This document shows, piece after piece, positions 1 to 13,894 of a stretch of DNA of 64,000 bases; position 1 is the first letter of the stretch, and the number at the start of each line of letters is the position of its first letter. The notes under the pieces are model-generated. The model made no database searches and was not told where the DNA came from. It worked only from the letters and a program-made list of their open reading frames with translations. The position numbers and the translations under genes are program-made. Source of the stretch: Volvox africanus (Eukaryota; Chlorophyta; Chlorophyceae; Chlamydomonadales; Volvocaceae); contig BSDZ01000086.1 in NCBI GenBank assembly GCA_030268105.1, positions 1,736,001-1,800,000 on the forward strand, given 5' to 3'.

Positions 1-259
1 CCCAGGATGTGAGAGCTAAGACTCCCCGAGAAAACTTTCCTGACCATGTCATCTGCGAGCAGCAGCCCCCTCCCTTCTTGGAGACCTATGTGGAAGTGTC
101 TCTACGGATGGGCCGCCGCAGCCCTCCAGTGCCCAAAATCCGTCCCTCCCTGACCCGTCCCTCCCTCCCCCAGGAAACCTTGGGACCGGCGTCCCCAGGA
201 CTGGGGGCCCGTGAAGGTCACACAGAGCTCATCCTGAAATCCACAGCGCCCGCCTCCAC
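1..259 (+). CDS. Possible partial exon at left edge
   Basis: One frame is open from the left edge to a consensus GTAAGT donor at about 260. It encodes a Pro/Arg-rich segment with no domain I recognise. Base composition resembles the coding exons further right. It could be the last visible exon of a gene entering from the left, or simply a chance open frame in GC-rich DNA. No continuing exon could be established between 260 and 700. Confidence 0.25.
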
Positions 260-3200
260 CCGTAAGTACCGGAGATTCCTCTTTCAGCCCTCTTAAGTGC
301 TAGCAGCCAGGCAATGACCACCTCAGCACTACCGAATAAGGTCCCCAATGAAAGCGCGCTACGGGATCATCTCCAGCTGCTGGGCCGGCGAGTCTGGACC
401 GGAGAAATTCACGCGCAATCCCAGAAGGTGATAAGGCCTACACAATCCAAATACGTACCCCTCACCACCCGGGTGGCCCCTCCATCACAACCTAAAACAA
501 CGGCGGAACCCCGCGAAGGACCCATATGCCTCACCTCTCGAGCCTCCACCTTGAGCTGTCCAACAAAGTCGACTCCCCGAGAACGCCCCTGCGCAATCGG
601 GAATCCAGACGTCCGCAGCGCAGATCGGCGGCATGAGCATCAGGCATCGCCGAGGTTCACCCAAAGCGCTTTGAGGGCAACGTAGCCGTGATACGGAGGA
701 GATGGGGGCTGTGAAACGGCAATAATGGAAGTACTAAACCCACAGAGTTCAGGGAGCGGTTCGCAGTGCTGCAGGAAAATCCGTCTTGTTCATGTTCATC
801 CACACTTTGTTGCATATCGCATCAAATACTTTGTCTCAAAACATATTCCGTAACGGTAGCTGTATAATAACGGCGCATGTGCTGTTCGCGGTGAAAATTG
901 GGCTGGTGGAGGTTCGCGTGTGCCGATGCTACAGGGTCGCCCAGGGTATGACGGTTAATGTTAGGACTATAGCACATGGTCTGCAACCTTCCCCCGTCTG
1001 CAGCCTCCTGCCCCTTAATTTCTGAAGATCAGGTGTAATTGTCGCGCTGTCCCGGACAGACCGATAGGAGGGAGGAGGAACGTCTTGGAACGGGAAGGAA
1101 GATGCCAAACCTCATCACTTCCTCAATTTCATTTTTTCCTTATCATTCTATAGCTTGCTATAAATTACAGTGATAGAATAACAGCTGGATAGGAAATTGC
1201 TGAGAAAATCTGCAAGCGAGTGCGTGCTGCCACACTCCCAGCAACGAAGCAGCGCACCTTGCTTAACGTCCTGACCAGGATTGGAGGCGACACCTCTCCT
1301 GCGCGTGAGTCGGCCATAGCAGCCGCTGGCACAGGGGTTAACGCTAAACGCACTGATTAAGTCAGCTACGCCCCTGTGTCACCGCAAGAAAATTTTTCAG
1401 TTTTCTTTGCGTCTCTCTGTATAATTCATGCTAATTATGCAACTGATAACATGAAACCACGTGTCTGTGCTACTCGTTGTAACAGCTCGTCGCAAACTCG
1501 GTAAAGTCCCACAGTTTTTTTTGGATATAGGAAGCCATAAAATTGACCATTGAAAGAGACTATGATTTGCAGTGCATAGGAAAAGCAAGTAAATGTGCAG
1601 CAGAAGGGTGAACTTTCACACGGCGAGCAGTACAAGAAAGATTGGAGATGTTTTCGGTGGCGCCAACATCCATAAGATGGGCGGGTCAATAATATATATG
1701 TTGCACATCACTTTTGACATTGCAGATGTCTAAAAGGTCCATTTGCAACGCAACCTTCCTATGGACAACAATGCTCCACTGAGTCATTCACCAGTTGCCA
1801 CTCGTGCCGCAAGGTTTATCGTAAATGTGCACTTTTCAACTATCGTACTAGACGGCTAACCTCCGTTCGGCTCTGCTAGCTTACCACAGCCATTCCAACG
1901 GGCTTGGCCAAACCACCTTGTCCCCCAATCTGATCTTCAACCGTCATATTCTTGCTCATATGTTAAAGCCGCTGTCAGGAAGCCTGGCGTCATCTGGCCC
2001 ATAGCAAGCTCCCAAACGGACAGCAGACACGCGCTGCTCGCACACCTTCATTTGCATAATCAGGCACTGAAACTCTTGTGCACGAAGATGTAAATGTAGA
2101 GATGTTAGGTACGCGTCGTGGGCTTAAGCACAACCAGGGTGCCAGGGGCAAGCACAAAGTTGTCAAGGTCTTACTTTCGCTGAACGACATGTAAATATCA
2201 GATTGCTCTACCTGGCAAACTACGTTGCGATAGGCCCAAAGCTGGGCGAGCTGACGGTGTCCATCGCTCCCTGCCAAGTAGATTACTATCTTTTATCTTC
2301 GTACCGTGCCTGATTAGATTTTAACTAACCCCACGGGACGAGAAACAGCGATCCCAATGACGTACGGGGTCAGCAGCCTGCAGGTGCCACACGCCGCGGT
2401 CAAAGTAACACATGCCACGGACAGGCATCATAAAGCGCAGACAATCATGAGCCGCCTAAACGCAGCACCCAAAACTACTACTAAAACCGGTAGTGCAGGG
2501 CCGGGTCTAGAACCACTGTCCTAGAGGGCAGGACGACCATAATTCATGATAAGCATGATTGCAACGGACTAAGCGTGCTGTAACAGGGTTACTCACGCAC
2601 TGGTACCATTCGTAGCATCAGAAAGACTTTACAACTGTGAATGGCCCTGAAATGCAAATGTTGGCAAGGGATCTGAGCTGTGGAGTTATGCTATTCAACT
2701 TAGTTTGGCTTCGATTGGATTTTTGCAAGATTGGCTTGTGGGGTTGGCTGCGTGCTGTTTGAAGCATGCAAGGCTTTCGAGCCACATGGATTTAACTAAT
2801 GTCATCACCACGCACTCGGAACCTACCAAATTGGTTTTTCAGAGGTGGCTATCAAATCCAGATGACAATATACGGTGCTGCAGGTTAGATTAGTAATAAG
2901 ATTGGGAACCGGACGTCGTTAAAGATTAGATAGCAACAGGTAGGGACCGGGGCATTCCTACCCTCTGCCCTAATGAGGTATGCGACTTTCCCGGCATATG
3001 ACAGGATATCATTTTTATTTTATATCAGGTAGGTGCCCTATCTAGCCCTGTCAATGACCTATTATAGACTGTCGTCTGACTCATGATGGCTGAAAGAAAA
3101 TCACATCCATGATGGCGTGCCATTCACGTCACCACTCTTCTGCAAAGGCAAAGGTTGCCTAGTTAGACAACCTTTGAGTCGTCCCCGATGTCATTCACCC

Positions 3201-4598
3201 AAAGAGCACATTCCCCCTTGCTTGGATGGCTGCTCATTCTGCTGCATGATGCACCCCGTTTAGCCGCCAACCTAGCTATGTGGTCCGGGTTCCTTCCCAC
3301 TGGGCCCTACCCTTGCCTGCACTGTTGTCTATGAGACACCCTGGGTAGGTGATTGCAAGCATTGGCTGGGCCAATATGAGTGCACGAGTCGTCTCCTAAT
3401 GTAATAGTCCTGCAGGACCACATGCAAAACATAAATAGATAAGGTGCTGAAAGCACAACCCAAGCGTCTGTAGCCAGGCGGCTGCACTTGTGCACATGCA
3501 GTGCCTACATATCAGTATGTGTCTCGGTTTTTGTTCTTTATGCTCTTGTGAACGAAGGCAAATGGGACTGTCTACAGCTTCGTGACACAAGGAACCATGT
3601 GCGAAAGCATATGGACAATTGCGGTTACAGCAGGTTCGCTTGCTGTCAGGCTGCTGCTGTTACTTATTCAGGATGGATCTAGAAACGGCTTCTAATAGCC
3701 TACGTGCCGAACGTGCCTATATAGGGCATATATGCGTGCGTGGCATGTTCAAGCTATATATGGTGACTGGGCCAAGGGCTGGACACGGCTGGACCTGTTA
3801 GGAAGGAAAGCGCCCCACCAGGGTAATACTTCTTTCATCATTCTGATCCTCATATACATGGATCGATCATCTTAACAGGACCTGTAAGCGAGATGAGCGA
3901 AAGCCCGCTGACCACCTCCGCCGCCGCCGCCGCCGCAGCCGCTGGTCTTGTGATCTGTACTGTAGTGGCGCGTCTTTAGTTTTACCTAAGTTTGGGCAGA
4001 ATTTCATCTTACACCAGATACCTAGGCTTACTTGAACCCTGGTAATACCCTCCGTCCATGCCTACGGGGCCGGCTCAAACAGGACTCAAACAATCAAGCA
4101 TCCTCCTTACTTTTGACCATATGAGGCGTTCTGGGAACTCTCGAATATATAGATGTTACAATTATGTTTAGCACTGCATATGTCTGTGTGTATTTGTCGG
4201 TATGCGTGCATGTGCAATTCAAGCGTGCGTAACGGTGCGCATTATTGCGATCTGCAATAATACAAATGCAGTCTAAGTAGTACAATTCCGATATTACAAT
4301 TGACAATTCACCGCTTGTATCTATGGCTGATGTCCGCAATGCCGAATCATCCAAACGGATAACGAACTTCTTGCAAACATTTAACTGTCATTAATCTGTT
4401 AGGTAAAAGTCAAAGGCAATTAATTCTCTTTGCACAACAGCAAATCTCTTTGGATGAATGAACACCACTCTTTTTGACAGGTTCACCCGGAAGCCGTCCC
4501 AGACTGTAGTGATAAGTCAATAGACAATAGCCTAGAAGCGTATAAAGATGCCGCTTCATTGTATAATTAGCACCAATACTGATATGTAAGGGTCACCT
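260..4598. other. Intergenic region, no supported gene
   Basis: Only short, mutually overlapping open frames are present, with no recognisable domain, no convincing splice chain and mixed base composition. A short inverted repeat (AGGTTG...CAACCT around 3153-3174) and a CCG-triplet run near 3907-3935 are visible. The stretch immediately before 4599 should hold the promoter of the C2-domain gene, but no clear TATA box stands out. Confidence 0.5.
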
Positions 4599-7500
4599 AT
4601 GGACGCACAGAAACAAGTCACAGTGCAGCTTCGAGTCGTATCAGGCGCTGAGGTACAATTTAATGCGCTCAATTAATAGATGTAATATGACATCACCTAA
4701 CACATATCCTCAACGCTTTTGGCGATGTCGTGCTTCGCCTTTACTGTGCACCACCATCCCTGCCCCCTACAGTTTCCCCGAACAAACTTCATTGGGTGAG
4801 TTGCAAGCAGACATATTTCAAATGGAATCTTGGGTGATGCCGTTCAGCGTGAGCTGCGTGACCCGGGAATGGTTCGCGACGAGGGGTTGTGCCGTTGTAC
4901 ACATTTTTGGTACTAGTGTTGCCAGGCCTGCGCTGCTAAATAATACGCTACATATAGCTAATGTGCATAGTTGCGTGATATGTATGGAAATGTCGATTAC
5001 ACCCCGACCCAGGGGTCGCATTGTCCAGATGGGCATCCTTCACCGTCTCTAACACCCGCACATTAGACCAACTTTTCCTCTGGACTCCGTGACTACGTTC
5101 TTTGGCAAAGCTTTTGCCCATCTGGAACACCGCTGCAGCACCATTGATCCATACATTCGCGTCTACCTGGACGGCAATGTCTTGGGCGAGACCCGGCATT
5201 TCAAAAACCAGCAAGATCCAGTTTGGGAGGAAGTGAGTAGGCGAGCTGGATTGTGCCAGAGTCCTTGTATCCCGTGTGATTACGAATGATGCAGCTTCCA
5301 TACGTGTTAGGTTCAGATTACCTGAAACCAATTTAATCAATGAGCTGCATGGAGCCTCGATTGAAGGGAACGGTATCAGGCAACAGCTTTTTACTCGTCA
5401 CCTGGCCTCGAGGCCCCCCCGTTGTCCATCCTCAAGTCCTTGCACCAAAACACTTTCATTCTGAGGTACTGTCTCGGCATTTTTGCCCGATGTCGGGACA
5501 CCTCCCGGAGGGCGCGAAGTTGGTCTGGTAATCGTCGAGGCAGCCAAATAACTTGAGCGTGATCAGTAGCAAGTAACCGAGCCGTACGCGTTGCAGCTTA
5601 ACCTTGTGGCGCTCATGTGAGGATATGTCTCCGCCTCACTCCACCGCGGCCCCCCCCCGCCCCACCTCGGCCCGCCCCGCCCCGCTGACAGGACTTCTTT
5701 TTTGATGCAGGTCGTGACGAGGATGGTTGTTTGTGCTGCATCCTTCGGTTGGAGCTATACAATGAGAACCGCGCCCGACAGGATGAACACGTGGGCAGCG
5801 TGGAGATCGACCTTTCGGAGCTTCCGCCCAAAGCATTTGACCCTATCGTGAAGCAGAAGGCCCAGTTCTACGAGTACGACATCGTTTATAAGGTGTGCTT
5901 CGAGTCTGCGGGGCCTCCGAAACCATGCCGTGACACCAGTCGTGCTGCTCGTTTGCATGGTAGGGAGTAAGGACTGACCATGTGTGAGGAAGCCAGGTCA
6001 GCCGGTGTAGGACTCAATCAGTGGTCCTAACAAATATAATAGAATAGCGTCAGCACTTTGAAGAGCGTCTGACTCCGTGTATGGATTGCTGTATATATAT
6101 GGACTGTTAAGCAGCATTCCGCGTGCGTGGGTTAGTCCCATCTGCCGGATCCCGCTTCCTCAGGGGCCGGTGCTTGGACACTTGCTATTCGGCGAAGGAG
6201 TATTCTGTACATTGACATGGTTATTAATGGAACATGAGTGTTCCAATAACCAGGAGTATCCTGACTGCGTTCCCGGCTGCGGTATTGCTGCTATTACACA
6301 GGACATACTCCTCTGCTTCGATCCACATCTCGCCACGCAAATATACGGCATCCCCACGAAATGTCGATTAGGAAAATATCTTGTGAAATATCTTCTATTT
6401 GTCCTGACGTAGGACGAGAAACGCGGAGAGAAGTTCTCCCGACAGGGCCGCTCCCCAACTTTGACGGTGGGATTCCTTGGGTCCATCCCCTCCTGGAGCG
6501 CCCTGGTGGCTCAGCTGGCTGGCTGGGAGGAGATGGGCATTCTTGTGGATGAGGACAGCAGCCAGGTAGGTGTGGGGGTGGGGATGGCTGGGGCAGGAGG
6601 GGAGGAGGATTGATGGGGGCGGGGGCAGAGCAGCCTTGTCACCAGGAGCTGATGGTGCCAGGGCGTTTTCGTTGGCTAGTTACTGACACGTGGCAGTGTC
6701 TTCGAAGTACGAACAGATGTGCTGACATGCCTGCCGGGCTACCCACCGCAGCTCTATGTGCCCCTACCCGGAGGTGAGGGCGCGGGCCTATATGGAGGGA
6801 TCCAGTACCTGCTCCCGCGTGCAGTACACTTCAAGCTGGTGACTGCCAGCAAGCACCACGCGGGCCTGCACCTGGACTTCAGGTGCGCGACAAGCGGGCC
6901 AGCAGCTCACCAGCCTTCACCGGCTGCTTAATAGTTGCACATGACTGGCTCGAGAGTTAAGGCCACGCCAAGCGCACATGGGTGCGTCTGTGCCAATCAT
7001 TACGATTGCATTTCTCCTCATCACATCTATGTGTCTCTCTCTATATATATCACCAACATAAATCACCTCCAGCGCCGTATGGGTACGCAGCTCACACGCT
7101 TACACGCTGTGCCACATGTACATCTTGGCTATGAAACTCAGCTAGTGTTTGGCGCTTCTGTTCACACTGCTCTTGGCACAGATGCACCCAGATGCACCAG
7201 GGCACTAATCATGACGACATAATAAACGTTTCCCTTTTCTGGCCATCTCCTGTCTCTGTCCGTGCAGATGCTCTAAGGCCCGCTGCCTGCGGGTTGAGCG
7301 AGTGAGTTACCACAAGCAACGCAAGCGGCTGCTCAAGGGACTGAGGGTATTCGCTGAGGCGACGCTGACGAACCTGCCGCTGTTTACCGATCTCGGAAAG
7401 TGAGTGGGGGTGTGGAAGGTGAGTGGGAGTGCGGAACGCGAATTGCCACCTCTCTCGCATTGGAGTGCATCTGGTCGCGACCCAAGTCAATAATCCTAGA

Positions 7501-10500
7501 TTCCCATTATAACTTGTACGACTCGAAGGTTCAGTAGGCCAAGGACCACAACAGGATCCGATTCAAGTTGTCAGGCTGCCAAAACCATTCGTCTCTGCCC
7601 ATTCCCAGCTGCTCTCTACCCTTCTGCACTGGTTCTCCGTTCCCCAGTGCCTTTCCCCCGCCCTCGTCTGCGAACCATCGTGATTCCCCCCTCCCTCCGC
7701 ACAAACAGGTTGCAGCTGCTCGCCAGCAAACGCCGCGCAGCCGCATCACACAGCGTACCCGACACCCTTGAGCGCGCCGGCTTCCCTACTGATGCCACTG
7801 GCTCCTCCTTGTCGTACAAGCGAGTCTCCCGCGCCATGGCTGCTCCTTCGGGGGCGCTCCTGGACGCCCACAGCAGCTGTGTGTATGTGCCGGTGCGCAG
7901 CCAGGCGTCCCCTGCCGCAATGCTGCAGCTGGACTTCGGGGAGGGCAGTGGGGATGGCGGCAGGCTGGGGCGTAGTGGTGGCCGGCGGGAGGGCGGATCG
8001 CAGCGGGCTGTGCTGCGGGCGCTGACGATGAAGGCGGACCGCTCCGAGGGTCAAGGTGCTGTGTGGTGCGGTGCCTTGTTTCACTATGCGAAGGAAAAGC
8101 ATCAGACGGGTGGAAGGGTTTCGAAACAAGGGGCCGAGCCAAGGGGCCGAGCCAAGGGGCCGAGGGATTCAACGGAAGGCCAGGACGATAATGCTCGTAA
8201 TTCCCTCATGGCAGGATTAAGGGAGGAGGGTCATTTGTGTCGGTTGCGTCTGACTTAGGCTGGTTGCGGGTTCTGGAGAAGTCTGAAGAACCCAAAGGGC
8301 AATCAGGAGCAGTGACGGGATGAAGGGAAAACGGGACGTATGCATGGTTTCGGAGGAAGGGAGGAAAACGACAATTCACTGGTTGTGTCGGGTTCTGGTT
8401 GCCGTGGGCGCTGCCTATGAGGGCAGAGCATCATGATATCATACCATATGAGGTGCAGGAGCGATGTTGCGCGGTGTATATATAATAATCATGCACCTGT
8501 TTGGGATGTGATTCCTGGGTGCTCGCCACCAGTGCGGGGTTCGGGGGCATGTGCGATGCCCGTAGGATAGCCACAGGTCACCTGACCCCACCACATGTGG
8601 GTGGTCCAACACGTGCAGGTCGGGAGTTCGTGTATGATTTCCTAACGGCCAGCTGCGAAACCACAACCACCATCACGGAATCGTACCGACGCGGGATCAA
8701 AATCCTGGGTGGTGAATATCAGGTGCGGTGTGCGCATGAGATGTGGTATGAGCGAGGGGTTCAGGTCGCACTCGTTCAGGGTTCAAGGTGGAAGGGGCGG
8801 GGTGGGAGCTAGCACCCGCGTAGCCTTGACGAGATGTACTGGAATGGAGTGCGAAAGGAAGAAAGGGAGTGGAAGGTAGCGGGAAGACCAATAAAAAAGA
8901 GACTTGATACCGCTGTAGACGCGGAGGAAGGGAGGGGGAGAAGGCAGGTGGGGTTGCACGATGGGGTTCGGGATGTGTGTTCAGGTGGATTTGTGGATTT
9001 GTGGATTATGTCTCAATGGCGGGTTGCTTCCCCGAATCGTAGCGTATTCTAAGTTCACTCTCTTCTTCCCTCCCTTTCCACTCTTTTCCTGGATAGTATA
9101 CCTGCACTGCAGAGCTGCCGGGCACGTTTGATGACCAGCGGCTGGAAGTGTACGACAGCGCGGCGCTAGTAGCATTCTCCCTCGAGGTGAGCCGCGAGCA
9201 GCACATACACACACACATTAGGGTGGACAGGGCAGCCCGCACACACACACACACGCACGCACGTAGGACACATCTGACGACGATCTATCTAGCGGAGACC
9301 TCTTGCCTGTGGTCGTGGCGACTGTGATGTGTCTTTGTTACAGCAGGCTTCAAAATCCCGGACCCAATACGGACTAGAAGGCCACCTAGGGAATTGCAAA
9401 TGTCGTGTCCGTCACAGCAGCTGATGGTTCGCAACCTGTACACGAGAAACTAATCGGTCGTGACGACCCGACCAACCCGTCAGGTTGTCGGTTGTCGGTT
9501 GTCGGCTGCGGCAACTGGGACCGTGACACACACCCAGCCAGATGATCGATAGAGTTCGCCGCATGCACCAGTCGCCGTACAATACGCACGAGCGTATTGG
9601 ACGCTCAAGGCAGCCTCCGGGCTGTATGTTTTCCCTTCGGCCACGTACGGCAAGCGTACGGCAAACTGTTCGCTGTTTACCGAATTCCAAGCGGCCCCTG
9701 GCCTCCCGCTGTTCCGTGACCTGCTCCCTGCTCCCGTGCCGCCATACGCCCTGGGCTCTCGGTTTCTCCGCATGGCGTTCTTCCTTGGAACCGTGCTCTC
9801 CATCTACAGGCCGAACCCATTACGTCATGTCGCTTCTCAGAATTGTTTGAGGTGAGCTTTCTGACCAAAAAATTAAAGAACGCCCGCGCCGGCGTTTTTA
9901 CCCACGATATGTATTGTGTTGCACTTTATTGAAGTTTAGCTGAATATATTAAACCATGCCTTTTCCGACCTCGTCCGCAGCCACCCCCTGAGCCGGAGGC
10001 GGACGAGGACGGCAATGCGCTGTTGGCTGCCCTGGACCCGGACCTCATCCCGCACTCCATGGGCTCAATGGCAATCATGGTGGCGCAGCAGGGCGGCAAG
10101 GTGGGCGTAAGGAGGGGAACACGAGTTTGAGCGCTTCGAGCTCAGCGGGGGCCGCAGGGACAAGGAGAGCAAAGGAGGGAAGGGCAAAGTGCGCAAGGGG
10201 AGCGGGTGCGGAAGGGGGAAGGGGAGGGGGGGGGGAGAGGCGGAGGGGGAGTTATCCTTTTGAAAAGGAATACCACGGGACGCAGCGGGTGGGGTCACGC
10301 GTCTGCCTGGCCGTCCAGCATACACCGACAGATGCACGAATGCACGCACCCTCTAAGTACCGTCCACGTACCGTCGGGGTCATTCATTGACAGGTCGGCT
10401 GTTTCCTGCGTTTTCACCGCCCGTTTACAACACGTGTGCATTTCCGCCCTGTCCGCTGCACTGCCGCTTAACACTCCTCCACGCACACCACTCGGCTGAT

Positions 10501-11610
10501 CACTGCTCGCCAGTCGGCCACTCGGCTAGTCAGGCGTGGCCATGCATGGGTCACAGTGTTCCGGTAATATACCGAGCTGATGGCCAACGTGCTTCACGAT
10601 GACGTTTTTGAGTCTTTTAAGCTAACTGAAACATCAGTGAGTGACTGCCTCGGCAGTTTATTCTGTGCGCGTCTGCTGATTCTCTGCCGGTGCTTTATGG
10701 TGCTGGTGCTTTGTTTCCAACGACTACGTACCTCTCGTAGATGGTTGGCAAGGTGGTCGACCAGCTGGGCAACCTGGTGGGTGGCATGAGCTTGGGGGGC
10801 AGCGGCGGCAACAGTACCCCGAACCCCGGCGGTGCTGGGGGCGGCGCGTTGGTGCTGAAGGCTATCAAGGCGCCGCTCAAGGTGCGAAGGGATATGGGGG
10901 GGGTTGCACATTCATTTGGAGGGGCTCTAGGCGATGGCCGGAGCGCGAGGGTTTTGCTTGGTCAGCACATGGGGAGGTTAAGTGAGCATCCGACTGCCAT
11001 TTCCACATACGATCCAGTTGCGAGGCCAGTTGGCGTTCTCACGGCCCGGAGGGAGGGCGGCAGCGCCGGCCGCTTCCCCACATTGCATGAGGAAGATGAT
11101 CCCTGATCCCTCCTCCACTCTCCCTTGCTACGCGTGCAGCTCCTCCGTGCCGGCAAGGATGTGGTGGTGGGTAAACAGGCTGCGCTGGATCATGAAGAGA
11201 GTTCCGCCCTAGGCACGGAGGAGCAGGGCCGCCGCGGAGAGACTGGACGCGGTGAACGCAGCAACGGTTGTGGCCGAGACACGCGAATGTCGGGTGATTT
11301 GAGCAATGGTAGCGGTGGTGATGGTGGGCTCGGTAAGGAGCAGGGTAGCGAGGGCCATGGCAGTGGCAGATACAAGTCTAACACCACAGGCAAAGATCGC
11401 AGTAGAAATGGCGAGGGCGGCCGCAACGGTGGTAGGGAAGGGGCAATAACCGGCTCAAGAAAGAAACGGGAACTGCTCATGAACAGCGGCAGTGGAGGCG
11501 GTGGTAACCGTGGTGGTGGAAGTGGTAGTGGTGGAGCCCAAATTCGATCGCGAAGGGGCGCCCTGTGGGATGAGGACCATGATGATGATGACGATGATGA
11601 CAGCGACTAG
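4599..11610 (+). CDS. C2-domain protein with Gly-rich and acidic tail
   Basis: Fifteen exons join in phase into about 673 residues: 4599-4652, 4773-4795, 5139-5232, 5722-5892, 6413-6565, 6752-6773, 6825-6882, 7268-7399, 7709-8055, 8619-8722, 9097-9186, 9810-9851, 9981-10100, 10741-10881, 11140-11610. The first four exons give an N-terminal C2 domain (about residues 8-110): a VTVQLRVVSGAE first strand, an IDPYIRVYL strand, a DPVWEE turn, then LRLELYNE and a GSVEID strand. C2 domains bind membranes, often through calcium, but only some of the usual Asp ligands are visible. The middle of the protein resembles nothing I recognise. A PPPEPEADED linker precedes a Gly-rich patch, and the last exon encodes a Gly/Ser/Arg-rich tail ending in a run of Asp. 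The start is the ATG that opens the first C2 strand. The acceptor at 5722 was chosen for phase and is the least certain junction. The role is unknown; membrane-associated signalling or trafficking is only a family-level guess. Confidence 0.7.
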
Positions 11611-13059
11611 CTCATGAACACGATAGCACGACCGCAGACGGTTTTTGCCGTCCTGACGTGGAGGTAGCGCGCAGGGAGGTGCCAGGTCGCCCTGCGGAGG
11701 GTTTATTGGAAGTGAAGGGTGACCCCGGTGCAATGGTGACCTGCCGGGTGACCGGCCGAATGACAAAAGCAGGATGGTGCCGGGTTCCACATGGGCTGTG
11801 AAAGCGCCTTAAGGTATTTTACGTGCTTGGATTTCACGGTTCTCAAACCGACGCGAAATCCCTTGCTCGTCCCTACCAAAACGGAAACGAGGTTGTGCTT
11901 AGGGATTCACCGTCACGCTTACCCTGGTGGCACGTGAAGAGCGTTTTGTCCCAGCCGGTACCTTAGAAATCATTCGAGGGGAGAAAAAGCTGGGGCTTTA
12001 CAAAGCTCAAAGTATTGAGCCTTTTGAGACGTACCCTTGCCCTTGTTTTTCTCTTATGGGGGCAATTCAACTTTTATGGAGGATGATATCGTAAATCCGT
12101 GGTGGCTGGACTCTGGTGTAAATACCACATCACGGGTGATTCTTAAGGTCTTTTACGTGTCTGAATTTCGAGGTTCGCGATATTTTAGGAGGATTGTCCT
12201 GGCCCAAATGCCTTCGCCGTGTGTTGACATGGGGTCAGCGTACTGATGTCTTAAGTCAATGAAGCAGAACACCTTCCCATGGAACGCTGCAAACGGCACT
12301 ACCATCACCACCACCAGAATTGGAAATGATGTGATGGCATAAAAGGGCTGCAGAACGCAAGAACGGAATGAATGTTACTGCTGCACTTTTCACCACCTCG
12401 ACCCTTGCTGTGTGCAGTAGGCATCAAACACGCGCTGCGGATACACGTGCATCTCTGTTGTCAGGCAAGCCATATGACTGCTTGTAGAATTTACTGTCCA
12501 TTGGTTTTTAGTAATTGCAGTAGGAACTCTCAGCATGGGTTGCCCGCAACCCTACCCTGCACTCCTCCGACTGTATGTGCCCTGGTTTGTTCATCTCCTT
12601 ATTGGATACTGGAAGGGGAACTGCTTAAACGTCCTTGCAATCCGGCTGTGAGCTACCCCGGACAGTCTGTTCTTTCAGGATGCCTGCTTGAGAGTCCCAC
12701 TGCAAGCCTGCCTGTGTGACCGGAACGAATCAGATTATGAATCTTCCGATTCTTCTGCATTAGAATGCGGTTATCTCTAGGCTAACTTGGCAAGTTTATC
12801 TGTTGTGTGTGATGGGCTCCATGGCACTATCAGAACAAGATTCAGAACGCGTTTCTACGACAAGCGAGGATCTTTCAAATGCACTAGTACAGAGAATTGT
12901 AGAGAATTTGACCAGTACCCTCTTCAGGTTTTCTGGGCTAAATTGGTTTTTTGTTTCTGGAATAAATTGGTTGATCCACGTGGCTCCATCTACTATCGGG
13001 TTTTCAGGGAGGAACTCAGGTATTAACCCTTCTCATGAACTGTCAGGGTGATACCTGGG
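11611..13059. other. 3' flank of C2 gene and unassigned sequence
   Basis: A TGTAA motif at 12117-12121 could be the polyadenylation signal of the C2-domain gene, although it lies about 500 bases past the stop. Beyond it are short open frames without recognisable content. Part of 12780-13060 may belong to the retroelement remnant that follows. Confidence 0.4.
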
Positions 13060-13830
13060 GTGCAAAGATGCTTCGCCTCCTGGGAAATCTTGGCTGTGAC
13101 CTGCTGGGGATCTCTATGCGATCACAGACATTGAGGAGACAGTAGACGCCTTGGTAGCATACAAATTGGACACGTCCGGCCTTGTGGAGGAGCTGACAAG
13201 TAGGATGAGGGTAGATTGGGCGAGTGATAGGATTACCGTGAGCCCTCGTGCATGACTTTGTATCGGATGGTCATCAACCGGGTATTAACATATTTAGGTA
13301 TCACCACTGGATGGGAGACTCGAAACACATGGAGGGATATATCCCTCACATTCATCACATCAGTCTTATTCACTTTCGGCTATTAAGGTGAACCGTCCTA
13401 ATAGGAGGGCTCGGGCTGTTCGTCGCTGCCCTATTTGTGATAGTCTAGCGACAGAGGATGAATATCATGTTCTTATGGAATGCTCAGCTTATGACAGCAT
13501 AAGGCAAGAGTTAAGCCAGACTGGGGACTATCTGGAAGGGAACATGGCTGCGGTCATGAGCATGGGTAATCAGCGTAGACTGGCCAAGGCTCTTCATGAA
13601 ATTCGTCGTGTGAGAAGGACTCGGTCAGGCGAGCCGGTATAACGTCTCGTAATCCCGTATTTTTCTTTTTCTTTTAGTCTATTTTCTATCTCGACAAGTT
13701 TCTTAAAAAGTTTTTAGGTTTCTTTTTGTTTTCGGTTTTGTGTGTTTAGCTGTCCGTGAGCCTCCTGGCTCGTTCCGGGCCTTACAAGTTTACAAAATTG
13801 TAATCATCATCAGTACAGTGTAAAACATAA
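13060..13830 (+). mobile_element. LINE (non-LTR retrotransposon) 3' remnant
   Basis: The frame at 13388-13642 ends with a CPIC-x10-EYHVLMEC zinc-knuckle-like motif followed by a Tyr-Asp-Ser-Ile-Arg segment. That is the usual C-terminal pattern after the reverse transcriptase of L1-like plant and algal LINEs. Upstream codons in the same family (from about 13100) are interrupted by stops and frame changes, so the copy is dead and 5'-truncated. After the stop at 13642 there is a roughly 170-base 3' untranslated part ending in a short ATCATCATCA run near 13805-13812, as expected for a LINE tail. Reverse-transcriptase and endonuclease regions are not visible here. Confidence 0.65.
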
Positions 13831-13894
13831 TTACCTGTTTCATTTGTCATGAACTCTCGCAAAACTAGCGTTGGTTTATATTTATAAAGACAAC

